64,000 bases of DNA from Polyporus tsugae. Its lineage: Eukaryota; Basidiomycota; Agaricomycetes; Polyporales; Polyporaceae. Each line of letters begins with the position of its first letter. Position 1 is the stretch's first letter. Of this stretch, positions 22,918-34,059 are shown piece after piece. The position numbers and the translations under genes were made by a program. Location: the NCBI GenBank assembly GCA_024305745.1, contig JAHRBS010000003.1:1302001-1366000 (forward strand), read 5' to 3'. A model generated the notes under the pieces. It had not been told where the DNA came from, made no database searches, and saw nothing but the letters and a program-made list of their open reading frames with translations.

Positions 22918-25900
22918 TCAGACAGAGGCCTTGAACCATTTCAACTGCACCGCGACCAAGACGACCGGAACCACACTGACGACCTCGCCCAACCCCGCGT
23001 ATGCAGGGGGGACACGTGCACGGACGAACGCTCCGGCAGCCAGCAAGATTGCGAAGAGGTTGTACACCGCCGACCACGCGAAGTTCGCCACGATCCGCCG
23101 CGCGACGGCGTCTGACAGCTCAAGCAGCGTGAGGATGCCCACTAGAGATGGGTGCGTGAGCACGACGTCTGCTGCCGCGGACGCAGCGACGCCCGCGCCG
23201 TCCCCGGTGTGGAGGTGCACGCCGATTGCAGCCTGGGCGAGGGCAATGGCGTCGTTGGTGCCATCCCCGCAGAAGAGCACGATCTCGCCCTTGGCGGTGA
23301 GCTCCCTGACGTACGCCTGCTTGTCCGCCGGGAGGCAGCTCGCGCGGACGCGCTCGGGCGGGATGCCCAGGGCGGCGGAGACGGACGAGACCGCGGCGGG
23401 GTGGTCCCCGCTGAGGAGCGAGACACGGATGTTGCGCGCGGCGAGGGCCTGGATCACGGACTGCGCCTCGGGCCGGAGGGTGTCGGAGAGCCCGAAGGCG
23501 GCGACGAGGCGCATGCCGTGGATGACGCAGAACGTCGTGAGCCCTTGGGTGAGCATCGGCTGGACGGCGGGGTGGGACTGCATCCCCACCCACTGTGCGC
23601 TTCCGCCGCGGAGCAGCTTCCCGCGGTAGTTCCCTTGGACGCCCTTGCCTACAACCATCTCAATCTCCTCGATAGTCGGCTCCCCGGACGACGGCGTCTT
23701 GAGGTCAGCTGCGACCGCGCGGGCGACCGGGTGCCTGCTGCTTGCCACGAGCTCCGCGACGACCGCCGAAGGCTCGAATCCGACGTCGGCCTCCACGAAT
23801 CGGCTCACGACGGACAGCTTGCCTAGGGTGACTGTCCCTGTCTTGTCCAGAACGACGTGAGTAACCTTCCGCGCCTGTTCGATCGTAGTCGCAGCCTTGA
23901 ACACCAGACCCAGCTTCGCGCCAACCCCACCCGCGATCAGGATCACCATCGGGACAGCGAGACCAATCGCACACGGGCACGAGATCGCGAGCACCGAAAT
24001 CGCATACGTGAGCGCGACCACGACCGCCTCCCCCGCTGACTGGTGGCGCACCCCGATCCCGATGCCCATCCAGACGGCGAAGGTGACGATAGCGAGCGCG
24101 AGGACCACGGGGACGAACCAGCCGCAGATCCAGTCGACCGTCTCCTGGACGCGTGCGCGCGAAAACCTTGCGTCGTCGACCATGCCCGCGATCTCGCTGA
24201 TCGTGTTGTCGCCGGGCAGGCGGCTCGCCTTGATCACGAGTGTGCTGGGGCCGTTCAGCGTGCCGGCGATGACGGCGTCTCCCGGGCCCTTCTCGACTGG
24301 CAGCGACTCGCCCGTCATCATCGACTCGTCGACGGTGCTCGTGCCGGAGACGACCTGGCCGTCGGTAATGATGGCAGAGTCGGGCAGGACCTTGAACGTG
24401 TCGCCGAAGTGGAGGAGGCGGACGTCGAGCACCCGTTCGCTCTTGTCGGGGAAGACGACGCGCGCCGTCCTCTCCTGAAGAGACCGGATGGAGATCGCCT
24501 CAATCGCGCGCTGGCGGGCGACGGCGCTGATGACCCGGCCGACCATGATCAACGTGACAAGCAGCGTGCTTGTTTCGAAAAACTGGCCGGTTGCCAGCGG
24601 GCGACCGATCATTTCGAAAGCGAACGCAACAACGGAATAAATGTAGGCCGCGGTGGTGCTGAGAACGATGAGCAGGTCGGTTTCGACAAGCCGAGAGAAC
24701 ACCAAGCTCTTGAAGGAAGCCAGATAGAACGGTCCAGTGATCACAACTTGGACGATGGTGGCGAGAACCAGTGAGGCGATCGAGTAGGCGTGAGCGCGAG
24801 GAGGGAGGGGTGCCCAAGTCATGACGAGGACCGGGATAGTGAGCGCAGCAGAGAGGGCCGTGCGGACGGACAGCACACGGATGTGCTTTGCGCCAGCCAA
24901 GATGGCAGGATCCGGAGGCTCGGGAGCTAGGACAGGCGAATAGGCCTGGTAGGCCCCCAGGATGTCCCGCGCACCAATGATATTGGGGTCGTAAGCGACG
25001 ACGAATGTATCCTTGCCCTCGCGCACAACGCCTTTGACACCATTCGGGAAGTCCGCAGCGATGAGCTGCTCCTGAAGAGGTCGAGGGATAGCAAGGAGAA
25101 GATCATGGGTAGAGCCCTGAGCCTCCCTGACGGCCTCTGCAGTGAAGCCAGAACGCTTCTCGATGAGCTGGATGAGGGATGAGATGTCGGTAGCGTCGTT
25201 GTCGAAGTCGAACTCGGCGCGACACAAGACGAGACTAGTCTTGGCATTCCCGACGGTGGGTATGTCGCGAAGCGTGCGAATGAGTTTGTTCTCGCATCCG
25301 GTGCAGGTCATGCCCTTGATGGCGAGTACGGCATGCTCGTTGTACGTCCCCGCGCCCCTCTCGGCCATATCGATGGCGGCATCCTCGTTCTTCTTGTCCG
25401 CACCTCCGCCGCAACAGCTGTCACCGCAGGAAGAGTCGAGAGAGGCGCAGGAGCGCGATCGAATGGACCGGCCGCTCTTACAGCCACTGTAGGGGACACT
25501 ACGGATGCTCAAACCCTGTTTGCCACAGTCGCTCTTACCGCAGCAAGAGTCGACGGAGGGTGCACAACGGCCGTCGAGGGACGTGCGTCCGGGGATGCTG
25601 TGCCTCATGCTGTGCCTGCTAGATGCAGGTCCGGCAACTGCCTTCCCGGTGAGAGTAGGGGGAGTGCAGCAGGACTTGAGGCCACGCGCGAGGAGTGCCT
25701 TGCAAACACATCCAAAGGCGGTCAGGGTATCGTTGTAGCGGCTGCGAGCGATGCTACGGTGCTCGCCACATGCCTCCTTGGGGATGGAGGGAGTCGAGGA
25801 AGACTTGGGGGACCGCTTGCGAAGACCAGAGTGCTCGCAACTCTTGACCGGAGAGGCCTGCGAGGACGTGGTGGTGTCTCCACCCTCCTTGAGCTTGTTC

Positions 25901-26293
25901 TTGCCGTCATCCTCGACGCAACAGGTACAATCGGAGATAAACGCTTCGGACGCTTCAGTATCGAGCGAACTCAGAGCAGCTGTTGCTCCACTCACAGTTA
26001 CCGCCGCTCAATCCGGTACAATCGCCCTCTTGGCCATGAAGGTGATTGTCGTCATCGGCGCAAATGACCCGAGCAAGCTGGTCGATGCATGTATCTGGAG
26101 CATGCATATAGCGAGGTTAAACGTCAATGAGACTGGTAGACCCACCATCGCAACCACAGTTGCTGCCCTCGCAACAGCCCGGCTCGGAGACCTTCTCCTC
26201 GTGCGTGTGGTCGGCGCAAGAGACGGCGTCAGCCTGTTCGTCCACTCGGCGGGCCTCCGAGTCGCAGCCGGTATCGTTGCAACAGCCTGCCAT
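22918..26293 (-). CDS. Copper-transporting P1B-type ATPase with Cys-rich N-terminus (CrpA/Crp1-like)
   Basis: Exons 26123-26293, 25996-26077 and 22918-25943 join in phase, giving 1092 aa. A single HMA domain carries GMTCTGC (Cys about 298 and 301). The ATPase core has MMTGES, the copper-type CPC motif in AISCPCAIG (about residue 740), the phosphorylation site DKTGT (Asp about 783), SRHPVA and GDGTND. These define a Cu(I)-exporting P1B-ATPase. The roughly 290 residues before the HMA domain are rich in Cys pairs and clusters (GCC, CTCC, SCC, DSCCGKSDC, DSCC) plus a His/Asp/Cys exon. This layout is known from fungal copper-resistance pumps such as Candida Crp1 and Aspergillus CrpA, so plasma-membrane detoxification is more likely than Golgi delivery. 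The 45- and 52-base introns are short, and the 52-base one has a poor acceptor, so the N-terminal splicing is provisional. Confidence 0.88.
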
Positions 26294-29200
26294 GGTTGGG
26301 GTGAAAGGCAAGGTGGGGGATCCTGGGCAGGTTAGACACGCAGGGAGGCCCGTGGAGATAGAAGTACCAGAATCGCCGCTTCGCACGCGCGCGTTGAGGC
26401 TGGAATGCTGGCGGCCAACGGACTGTTGGCACCCGAGCATCTGCCTCCACTTCTCCGGCTTAGCGATTGCCTCCAGAAGGGCCAGGCATCACACAACCCC
26501 CCAAATCCAGAGGATTGACGGCAGAGCTGTTGCTTTTTGCGGCCAAAGTATCACGGGAGGCGGCTGCCGAGTTTCGGGGTCCCGACTTCTGTTCATAAAC
26601 GACGGGCTCGTCGGAGACGCAGGCAAGAAAGAAGCCCGCGCACGGACCACCTCCAGCCTGCTGGCGTTCCCACACGCCGCTGACTCATGGAACAAACGAG
26701 ATTGGGTGCTGACAGCGAGCATGAGAGGGGCCGTGGAGGAGGATGCGGAGAGTCATACAACAATGGTGCAGGAAATAACGGAAAACTTGTGTTATGGGAA
26801 GACTCATCTGATACACGAGCATGACATATGTAACAAGAGGGGCCTACGTCGCAAAAGAGGCGGCAGTGTGCTCCGCGAGAGGTGCCAAGAGGTGCAATCG
26901 CGTCTTGACCGAGGGAATTCCGCTGATTGTCGAGTCGCAGTGGAGAGGAAAGAGAGAAGGATGGTGTGGGGATGGGAGGTGGGGAACGAAATGGGGATGG
27001 GCTGGGTTTATGGGCCACCGGTCACTGGTGCGGTACTCGTCCCATCGGCAGGCGCCTTGAGCCGAAAATCAGGCCGACATATTAGAGTTGGTTCTCTCCC
27101 TCCTTGCATTCAGATCTTTCTCAGCAAACAACAGAATTGAACCAGACGCAGTCATGACGGGTTTACCGTAGTATGTATAACATATGCCTGTCTAGACCCT
27201 ATATAATTTCACCATGCTTTCAAGTTCGCAGTGGACATGCACTGTATGTGACCGGTTTGAGCTCAAAGATGAATTTGCCTCGCGAAAATGTCCATGTACA
27301 ACACGAACCTGCTTTATGAGCCTTCGGGAGCGCGACTATGAGCATTGAAACATACAATATCCCTTCCTACCCCGGTTGGGGACGTGTTCCTTGGCCGCTC
27401 GTGACACTCGACGTGTCGGAGTCGTCACAAGGGTCCGAGTCCACCTCCAACGACTTCCCGAACAATTGACCGTTTCTCTAGTCTAGCCCAGCGGCAAGTT
27501 CGTGGCCAGGTGGCAGGTGAGATCAAAGGCATTCTATCATCTCTGGGGTATGTAATGATTCGCCTGATTACTAGAAGGTCAGTAGTCCTGTATATATCGA
27601 GCTATGTTGTCCCCACCTAGAACTAAAAGCTGTTCTTGACGCTTTGTGGGTTCACATACTCAGTACTCAAGCCGCACACGCCAGGATCGTCGAAACGACA
27701 AGATGCACGGCCCACAAGTCACCACACGCGGACCATCATCATCCTTACACCGATGTCTTCGAAACTGCGGCGCAACCAGGAGCAAATGCAACGGGGACGC
27801 ACTCAGAGGCCATTTCATGGAACAAACAGAGCAGGCTGTCGCGCGGGTAGCCTCTAAGTTGGAGGCATTGGCAACCGCTGTTTTGTGCTTTTAGGACATA
27901 TACGGTCTGTGCATTGGCACGTTTCGCCAAGGAGGGTAAGTGACTTGCCTTATTGAGGAGACCTTTGTCCGCCGCGTCCTGCCATAATCGTTTCGAAGCG
28001 GCGGCGGAGTTTGGACTGACCTGTACGCCTCTCCCTAAGAACATATATAATCCCCACCCGCTTCCCCATACCGCCCCCAGGACCTTGCCCTCTTACTTCC
28101 ACTTGACGTTCCAGCTCCCCGACACTGTCAATACTCAATGGATATCATGGTCATCGTCGACGCCCACCGTCCTTCAACATCGTCTGTCAAGCTCGAGCTC
28201 GCCACCGCTCGGTAACGCCACCAACCTCCAACCACAACCACCAGCCACCAAGCACTGACAGCCAAGCACCGATCAACAACCACCGGCCTCCAACCCATAA
28301 CCCACAACCAACAACAGCAACTAGTACCCACTAACCGCCAAGCGTCCCCCACAAACCACAAACGACCAGTCAACCACACAACATCAAGGTGTCGGCTCCG
28401 CCATTCACGCATATCATTCACGGTTTGCAACTCTCGCTGGGGTGGCTGACGTCCAGGTTCTCGGTCTGGGCGACGAACGTCTTGGTCTTTGGCGGTGGTC
28501 GAGTGCCTACTCGGCTTCAACTTCGAGTACGCTTCCCTCCCTCTAGTCCAACTCTAATGTCCTATGTCCTTAGACCTCTGAGTCGTCGACTGTGGCAACA
28601 CGTCCGAGTCCGACGCCACCAACCACCAAGAATCTGCCGATTCGCTCCAGCGCCTACGACTACCTGCCCTGATCTCGGTGGCTCTGGGCACATACTTACG
28701 TGGACTCTTAGGCGACTCGACGCCGCCAACGCGGTAGACCCAAACGGTCCGTCAAGCTCACACTGTCAAGATCGCCCATGCCCGTCAAGATGTTCCGTGC
28801 ATTGAGTCTACGTGTGGCCCATTCAACTTCTACTTCTGGTTGCGGGTCTCTCCATCATGTCCCTGCGGCGTGTGCCCACGGCACGCCACTTCGTGTATCG
28901 CTCTCGCGCTGGCCCGTGGTCGTAATTGGTTTCCTTACAGGACAGGCACGCGCAGCGAGTCTCGGACGTCGGTGGGACTCGCGTCCCGGGGCGAGTTTAG
29001 GTCGCTGCCGGGGCAACCGGCAGCGGCATGCCTGCACTTCCAGCCTGAAAGGCAGGGCGGACGTATGTCATCTACGACGACCCAAGGAAGGCTAGGTTGT
29101 ACCCCGCGTCCTCCCTTGAATGGGCAGAGACTTGCTGTTGCACCTGTTCTATGCTCCTAAAAATACAACATTCAAACAAACTTATTCGTGTGCGGTGTGT

Positions 29201-29982
29201 TCAAGTTTCATCTCAGCAAACTTAAGACATCTATATGATCAGTCCTGCAGTGAATCGGTGGAAGGATCGACCCAAACTTTCCTATTCGTACAGTACGTAC
29301 TTTGCAGGCCCATATGTGGCTCGCGATAGCACGCGCCATCCACGATACACGCTGAAAAAGATCTATATAGACAAGCACCGAGGAGGAACGTCTACACGCA
29401 TATATGTACAATGCAGGACAAACTGACGAGCAACCTTGTCCAGTCTATGATCGTGGATGTCCGACGGGAAGGTGGAAGGCGTCAGAACGGCATGCGGCCG
29501 CTAGGGAAGACGGAGCGGCGGGCGGTCAGCCACGACGGAATAATAAGTATGATGGTATACTAGGAGGGCCAAGTCATATTTAACAACATGAATCGGACGT
29601 GGTGTCATGTGGGGAAGGATGCGTTAGGATGCACACGGCGGTGCGAGTGGATAGATAATAATGTAGGGTTAATATGATATGATGTGGGAGATGCAAGGTG
29701 TCGATGAGTCGGGCGGGAGGGGATGGGTGGGGTGGACATGGAGGTGAGCGAGTGCGGGCAAGGACGAGATCATGCGTTGTGGTGTGTTAATGACGAGGTG
29801 GACGTGAGGACGCATGGGCATCAGGACGGAGACGGTCAAGCGAAATGAAAGGATCCAGAAAACTAGGAACAAATGGCAGGTAAAGCGCGACTGCGTCAAC
29901 CAGATGAAGCAAGACGCCAGGCGTACAGGCCGCTTGTGTCGTGTTTCGTGTAGAGAGGGATAAGGACGAGACACTGAAGGTA
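26294..29982. other. Gene-poor stretch with a possible short gene near 28138-28670
   Basis: The part next to 26293 is the promoter region of the copper ATPase; its long open frames on the plus strand are antisense artefacts. At 28042-28048 TATATAA is followed 90 bases later by an ATG (28138). Then comes a strongly A/C-biased tract (28214-28388), a stretch that can be read across a candidate 47-base intron (about 28528-28574), and a stop near 28670. The first junction does not keep phase, so I cannot support a complete model. From 28,700 to 29,980 nothing is recognised. Confidence 0.3.
28214..28388. repeat. A/C-rich low-complexity tract
   Basis: About 175 bases consist of degenerate CCAACCACCA-type units with very little G or T on the plus strand. 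The complementary strand is therefore rich in GG and GGTT runs. It lies about 170 bases after a TATATAA sequence. Confidence 0.6.
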
Positions 29983-32495
29983 TCATGACAACCGCCTCCT
30001 GCTCAGGCTCGCAGCAAGCACGGGAACAGCACCAGGTTTCGCGGCAGCGATACCCTCGCGCGCGGTCGCGTCCCACGCGACGCGCATGCTCTCGAGTGTG
30101 AGCATCGGACTCGGAGACTCGCCTGGTGTGTCCGCAGCTGCAACCCTAGAGACGAGGGACGCCACCTGACGCCCTCGCTCCGAATCTGACAGTAATTCGG
30201 AGACGCGGAAACTCTCCAGCTTCTCGACAAGTACTTGGTGGCCGTGGTGGGCCGATACCGATTCAGACTGAACAGCCTGTGCGAACTTGGGACCCGCGCC
30301 CCCGCGGTGTGGCTCGAGCTCGAAGGGGCTGGGCGGGACCAGCGCGGGGCTGGGGAGCGCCTCGAGCATGAGCTTCCTCTGCAGCACGCGGCTGACGAAC
30401 AACGGGGTCGTGGGCAGGGACGACTCAGCCGTTCGTACGCTGCTCACTAAACTGGGCGGCAATGATATAGAAGGGCGGTCGGAGGGCGACATAGAAGACT
30501 CGAGCGAAGTGAGGGTAGCGGGCGTCTCGGCCATGTGTTGGGGTCTAACAGCGGAGGCCATCGGATCGAGGGGCGGGAGGGCACGGTTCTGCCTTCTCGG
30601 GGAAGGAAACAACACGCTCAGCGGCGGAGTCTGACCAGGTTCGGCGGAAGGGGATGAAGCGGCTTCCGTCGCCTCCTCATGCAGCGAAGAATAGAGGAGG
30701 GGGTCCATGAGAGGAAGGACAGGCGGAAAGTATGACCCAGGATCTGAATCTCTCGATGAATACAACGGTAACGGCTGTGGACACAAGCTCCTTACCGATT
30801 TTAAAGTCGTCGAGCTCCGGCCCGTCCTCGTATTCGCAGGGTGGCGATGACACTGAACTCGCGACTGTGCTGGTGCTAGGGGCGTCGCTCTCGCCGTCTG
30901 TGTCCGTGTAGGCGTCGGTATCGGTGTCGGACTCAACGGCGACCGGCAGGAACGACGTCGCGGGAAGGGAGAGCGATAGGGGCGGCGGTGACATAGAAGG
31001 CCTGTTCGATGTGCTGGTCGTCGGAGTGAGAGAACTGACCTCACAATCGGCAACTTCGGAGTTGAGGTGGCCAGCGTCTGGCATCGAGGGCGGATCAGGC
31101 CCACTGACGAAGGATGTTTGAGATGGCAACAGGGCGCTCTCCGACTGCGAACCGAGGGTTCGGTCTACGTAACTGTGCGGAGAGACCGATGACGGATCCG
31201 GGTCTGGCATTGCATTTACTGGCAAGAAAGTCATATTAAACTTCCTTCTTGGCGGGGTGGGGGCGCTTTGAACGACTGGTGCAGAGGGTGCCGGTGGGTC
31301 CTCGACAGGAAGTAGAGGCAAGAACGAGAAGTTTGGCTTCTTCACCTTTGGCGGCGAGGGTGGCGACGGGCGTGCAGTGATTGGTTGAACGAGCAAAGGC
31401 ACAGCTGGCTCAACGATCCGAAGTTCTGGAGGCTCACTAGGAGGTTTGATCGTTGGCCTTCCTTCGGGAGATGCGGTGGGCGTAGGTGTCTGAGGATGGG
31501 GTTCGGGCGGATCGGATGGTGGGGGCTCAGACTCTGTGGGAGGCTGGGGAAGCAGGGGCAGCAAGCGGATAGGAACGGCGTCGAGATACGGAAGGATGGC
31601 CGGGTCGACGTCTGCTCGTTGGGGCGCAGATCGATTCTTCCACTTGGAAGGGGTATGGGAGACGGCGTTGGCAAAGCGGGATAGTGGGAAAGGGGGCTTG
31701 GAGGCAGATGGGAGAGACGTGGTGAAAGGCTGGCGTGGCGGCGGTGGAGGAGGAGAATAAGGTAGATTGATACGGAGTTGCTTCAGTTCAAGTATGTCTC
31801 TGCAACGACGGACAAGCGGTTAGCAGTGGGTCGAAATGAAAGGCGACAACGAATAATGGGCGATGTGGTGAGGGTGTGGGGGCTTCAAAAAACGAGCAGG
31901 CACCGACGGGCGCGTTTCCGTCATCCATGACGTCGCTGTCTTTGGCGGGAAGAGCGGCGTCTAGCCCGCTCACATGCCAAAACCGGCCCATCAAACTCAC
32001 AGATTGTACCATCCAGACAGGAAAGGGTGCACATCGCACAAATCACAAGACACTCGCACAGGTCGACGTCAAGGGACGTGGTTGCTTTGAGCGCCTGCCA
32101 TCGACGTGAACCTCTTCATGGCAGGCATGCAGGGCTCGCAGAGGACTCGATGATGATGTATGCCATGGCATCAAGGACGCAAGGACATGGGAAGCAGCAG
32201 AGAGAATGGCTACTCACTGATAGGACAACTTGGGTGTGACGGCAGCGGGCGTCCTGTCCCATTCATCCGCCCAGAAAATCTCCTCGAGTTCGTCTTCTTC
32301 ACAGAAGGAAACGGTCTTCCGGCCACCACTGTCGGCAGATGAGCCGCTGTCGCTCACCATGGCTGGCGACGTGCGCCCAGAGGTGCTGGGACTGGGGGCA
32401 GCGCTAAGCTCTGGGGTGATCGGCGGAGTCAGCTTGAGGCAGCTCTTGAGCTCCGGTCGCGTGCACGTCTTGGCGTTGGGTGGTTCGTCCGACAT
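29983..32495 (-). CDS. Pro/Ser-rich protein with PP1-docking-like motifs, 680 aa
   Basis: Exons 32218-32495, 30796-31799 and 29983-30743 join in phase. The N-terminus has SCLKLTPPITP (SCLK at 18-21, SILK-like) and GGRKTVSF (60-64, an RVxF-type PP1 docking site), then a conserved-looking block EEIFWADEWDRTP and KLSYQDILELKQLRINLP that continues across the first intron. The middle is proline-rich with two related segments, KKPNFSFLPLLP and RRKFNMTFLPV. The C-terminal third ends in helical segments around VLVEKLESFRVSELLSDSERGRQ. The first intron (31800-32217) is 418 bases, far above the local norm. I do not know a named family. PP1 targeting is inferred from the motifs only. Confidence 0.7.
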
Positions 32496-33271
32496 GGTGC
32501 TGTCCGAGTCCGAGTCCGGATGGGGAATGGCGGCGGTATTCGTGTTTCTGGAGCCAGTTTAGAATGTCGTGGGGGCCTGAGAGGCAAAGGAGGGAGGGGG
32601 AGGGGGAAAGGGGACGAGAGGCCGTTGACAAGAAGGTTATGAGCAGTGCATTGAGGAGGCCTGGTTGGGGGGCGACTTGGCGAGGACTCGTGCCCTCGAT
32701 TGGACGCTTTGGTAGCGATTCGGTGCGATCGACCGCCGTTCGAGCCGCCCCTGCCATAAAAAAAAATGCGCTCCTCCGACACGTGAATCGTGTGTTCTCG
32801 GAACGGAACTCCCCCGCGCCTCGGTGCCCTGCTCCGCTCTCCCTCTCCGCCCGCCACAGCAGCCGATTGGTCCGAGGATTGGCTCGCTCCCATGGCCAGC
32901 ATGGCACACAAGCCTCGAGGGCGACCTGCCTCATCGCACACCACATTCTTGACCTAATTCCCTTGTGCAATGTTCAATATTCAATCTCGACCCCGACCAT
33001 GCGCATACGGTGCCACATTCTCTGCAGCTCATAGTCAACTCATAGTATGCCTTCCATCGGACCGCAACTTCAATTGACTCTCCCTAGCCCTGCCTCCCCT
33101 GTTTTGCCCTGACAAGGCTTGACGTATTTCCTTCTCTCACCGTCTCACGCAGCCTGCTGAACGGCCCTGTGACTGCCAGAGTACGTACTGAACAGAACAG
33201 TGCCTCTGCCTCTAATACCTTTATGGTCCGCCCGGGGTGTTAACGTCGGTCATGGTGCTTCATCTCGGGCC
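32496..33271. other. Upstream region of the 680-aa protein gene
   Basis: Open frames on both strands (for example 32480-33034) are G+C-driven and show no domain. The sequence up to about 33,050 is likely promoter and 5' leader for the minus-strand gene. Confidence 0.4.
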
Positions 33272-33291
33272 AGGACCCCTGACAATTCACC
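33272..33291 (+). repeat. Left terminal inverted repeat of the MITE
   Basis: AGGACCCCTGACAATTCACC is the exact reverse complement of 34032-34051 and directly follows the target duplication CTCGGGCC. Confidence 0.9.
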
Positions 33292-34031
33292 CATATCCCT
33301 GATGCCTAATCCGGACAATTTTTGGATTTTGGAGGGGTCCATGCATGATTTTTATCCGGACATTTGGCCAAAATGCCCCATGCCATGATCCAGACATATG
33401 CGGTCGACTTGGGCAGAAGCCTGATCCCGGGACGGAAATCCGGCAAGGCTATGGCGGAGCAGGGCAGAATTGGGTGATGGTCCGGCCGATGCACCGGCCT
33501 GCTGGCGGTCTGGTGACCAGCAAGGGCCTGGTTGTGAAGTCTACAGTACTGTTTGTAGTAACACTCATACTTACCGTCGATTGATGTGTCCAACGGTTCA
33601 TATAGTGTCTAGAAGCGCCGTACAAATCTCTTGAAGCCATGTATTAACAACTGAATCTAATGTACAAGCGTAGTGCGGAGTGTGGAATCTTGATCAGTGC
33701 GTACTTAGTGGACATGATCCGTAGATACCCTCCGTATCCTTCGCTGCTTGCTCCACGCCCTGTAAGTAGCATCCCTCAGTTATATCTCGCCAGCCATTTA
33801 GCAGTTTTATATCACATTTTCTTGTGTTTTCCGACAACAGAGAGCGAAAAATCGGCCTAATGCTCTCGGATCCGGACAAAATCGCCCTCTCGGAGGCCAC
33901 ATCCGACTATCCGGACAAACGGGGCTCCAGGGCCCGAACGCCTGATTTAATCCGGCCAAATTGGCCGCCAAGTACGGCCTGATCCTTCGGACAATTCTGA
34001 GCGAAATTTGGAGGCAGGGATCAGGGATTTT

Positions 34032-34051
34032 GGTGAATTGTCAGGGGTCCT
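34032..34051 (-). repeat. Right terminal inverted repeat of the MITE
   Basis: GGTGAATTGTCAGGGGTCCT on the plus strand is the exact reverse complement of the left end and is followed by the second copy of CTCGGGCC. Confidence 0.9.
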
Positions 34052-34059
34052 CTCGGGCC

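Larger units (their letters stand above)
33264..34059. mobile_element. Non-autonomous DNA transposon (MITE), hAT-like
   Basis: The element spans 33272-34051 (780 bp). Its ends are perfect 20-bp inverted repeats, AGGACCCCTGACAATTCACC at 33272-33291 and its complement at 34032-34051, with further imperfect symmetry inside (ATCCCTGAT, then a TCCGGACAAT-like block). It is flanked by an exact 8-bp direct repeat CTCGGGCC (33264-33271 and 34052-34059), the target-site duplication. Four copies of TCCGGACA lie subterminally (33310, 33355, 33871, 33910). No transposase frame is present. An 8-bp duplication with short inverted repeats suggests the hAT superfamily, although P-type elements also make 8-bp duplications. 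Confidence 0.85.

Noticed and set aside
22931..26067. Several 200-codon plus-strand frames over the copper ATPase gene
   Set aside because: They are antisense shadows of a clear P1B-ATPase with all catalytic motifs on the minus strand.
26127..27140. 337-codon open frame on the plus strand
   Set aside because: It begins antisense to the first exons of the copper ATPase and runs through its promoter. It has no domain, and its length is explained by G+C content.
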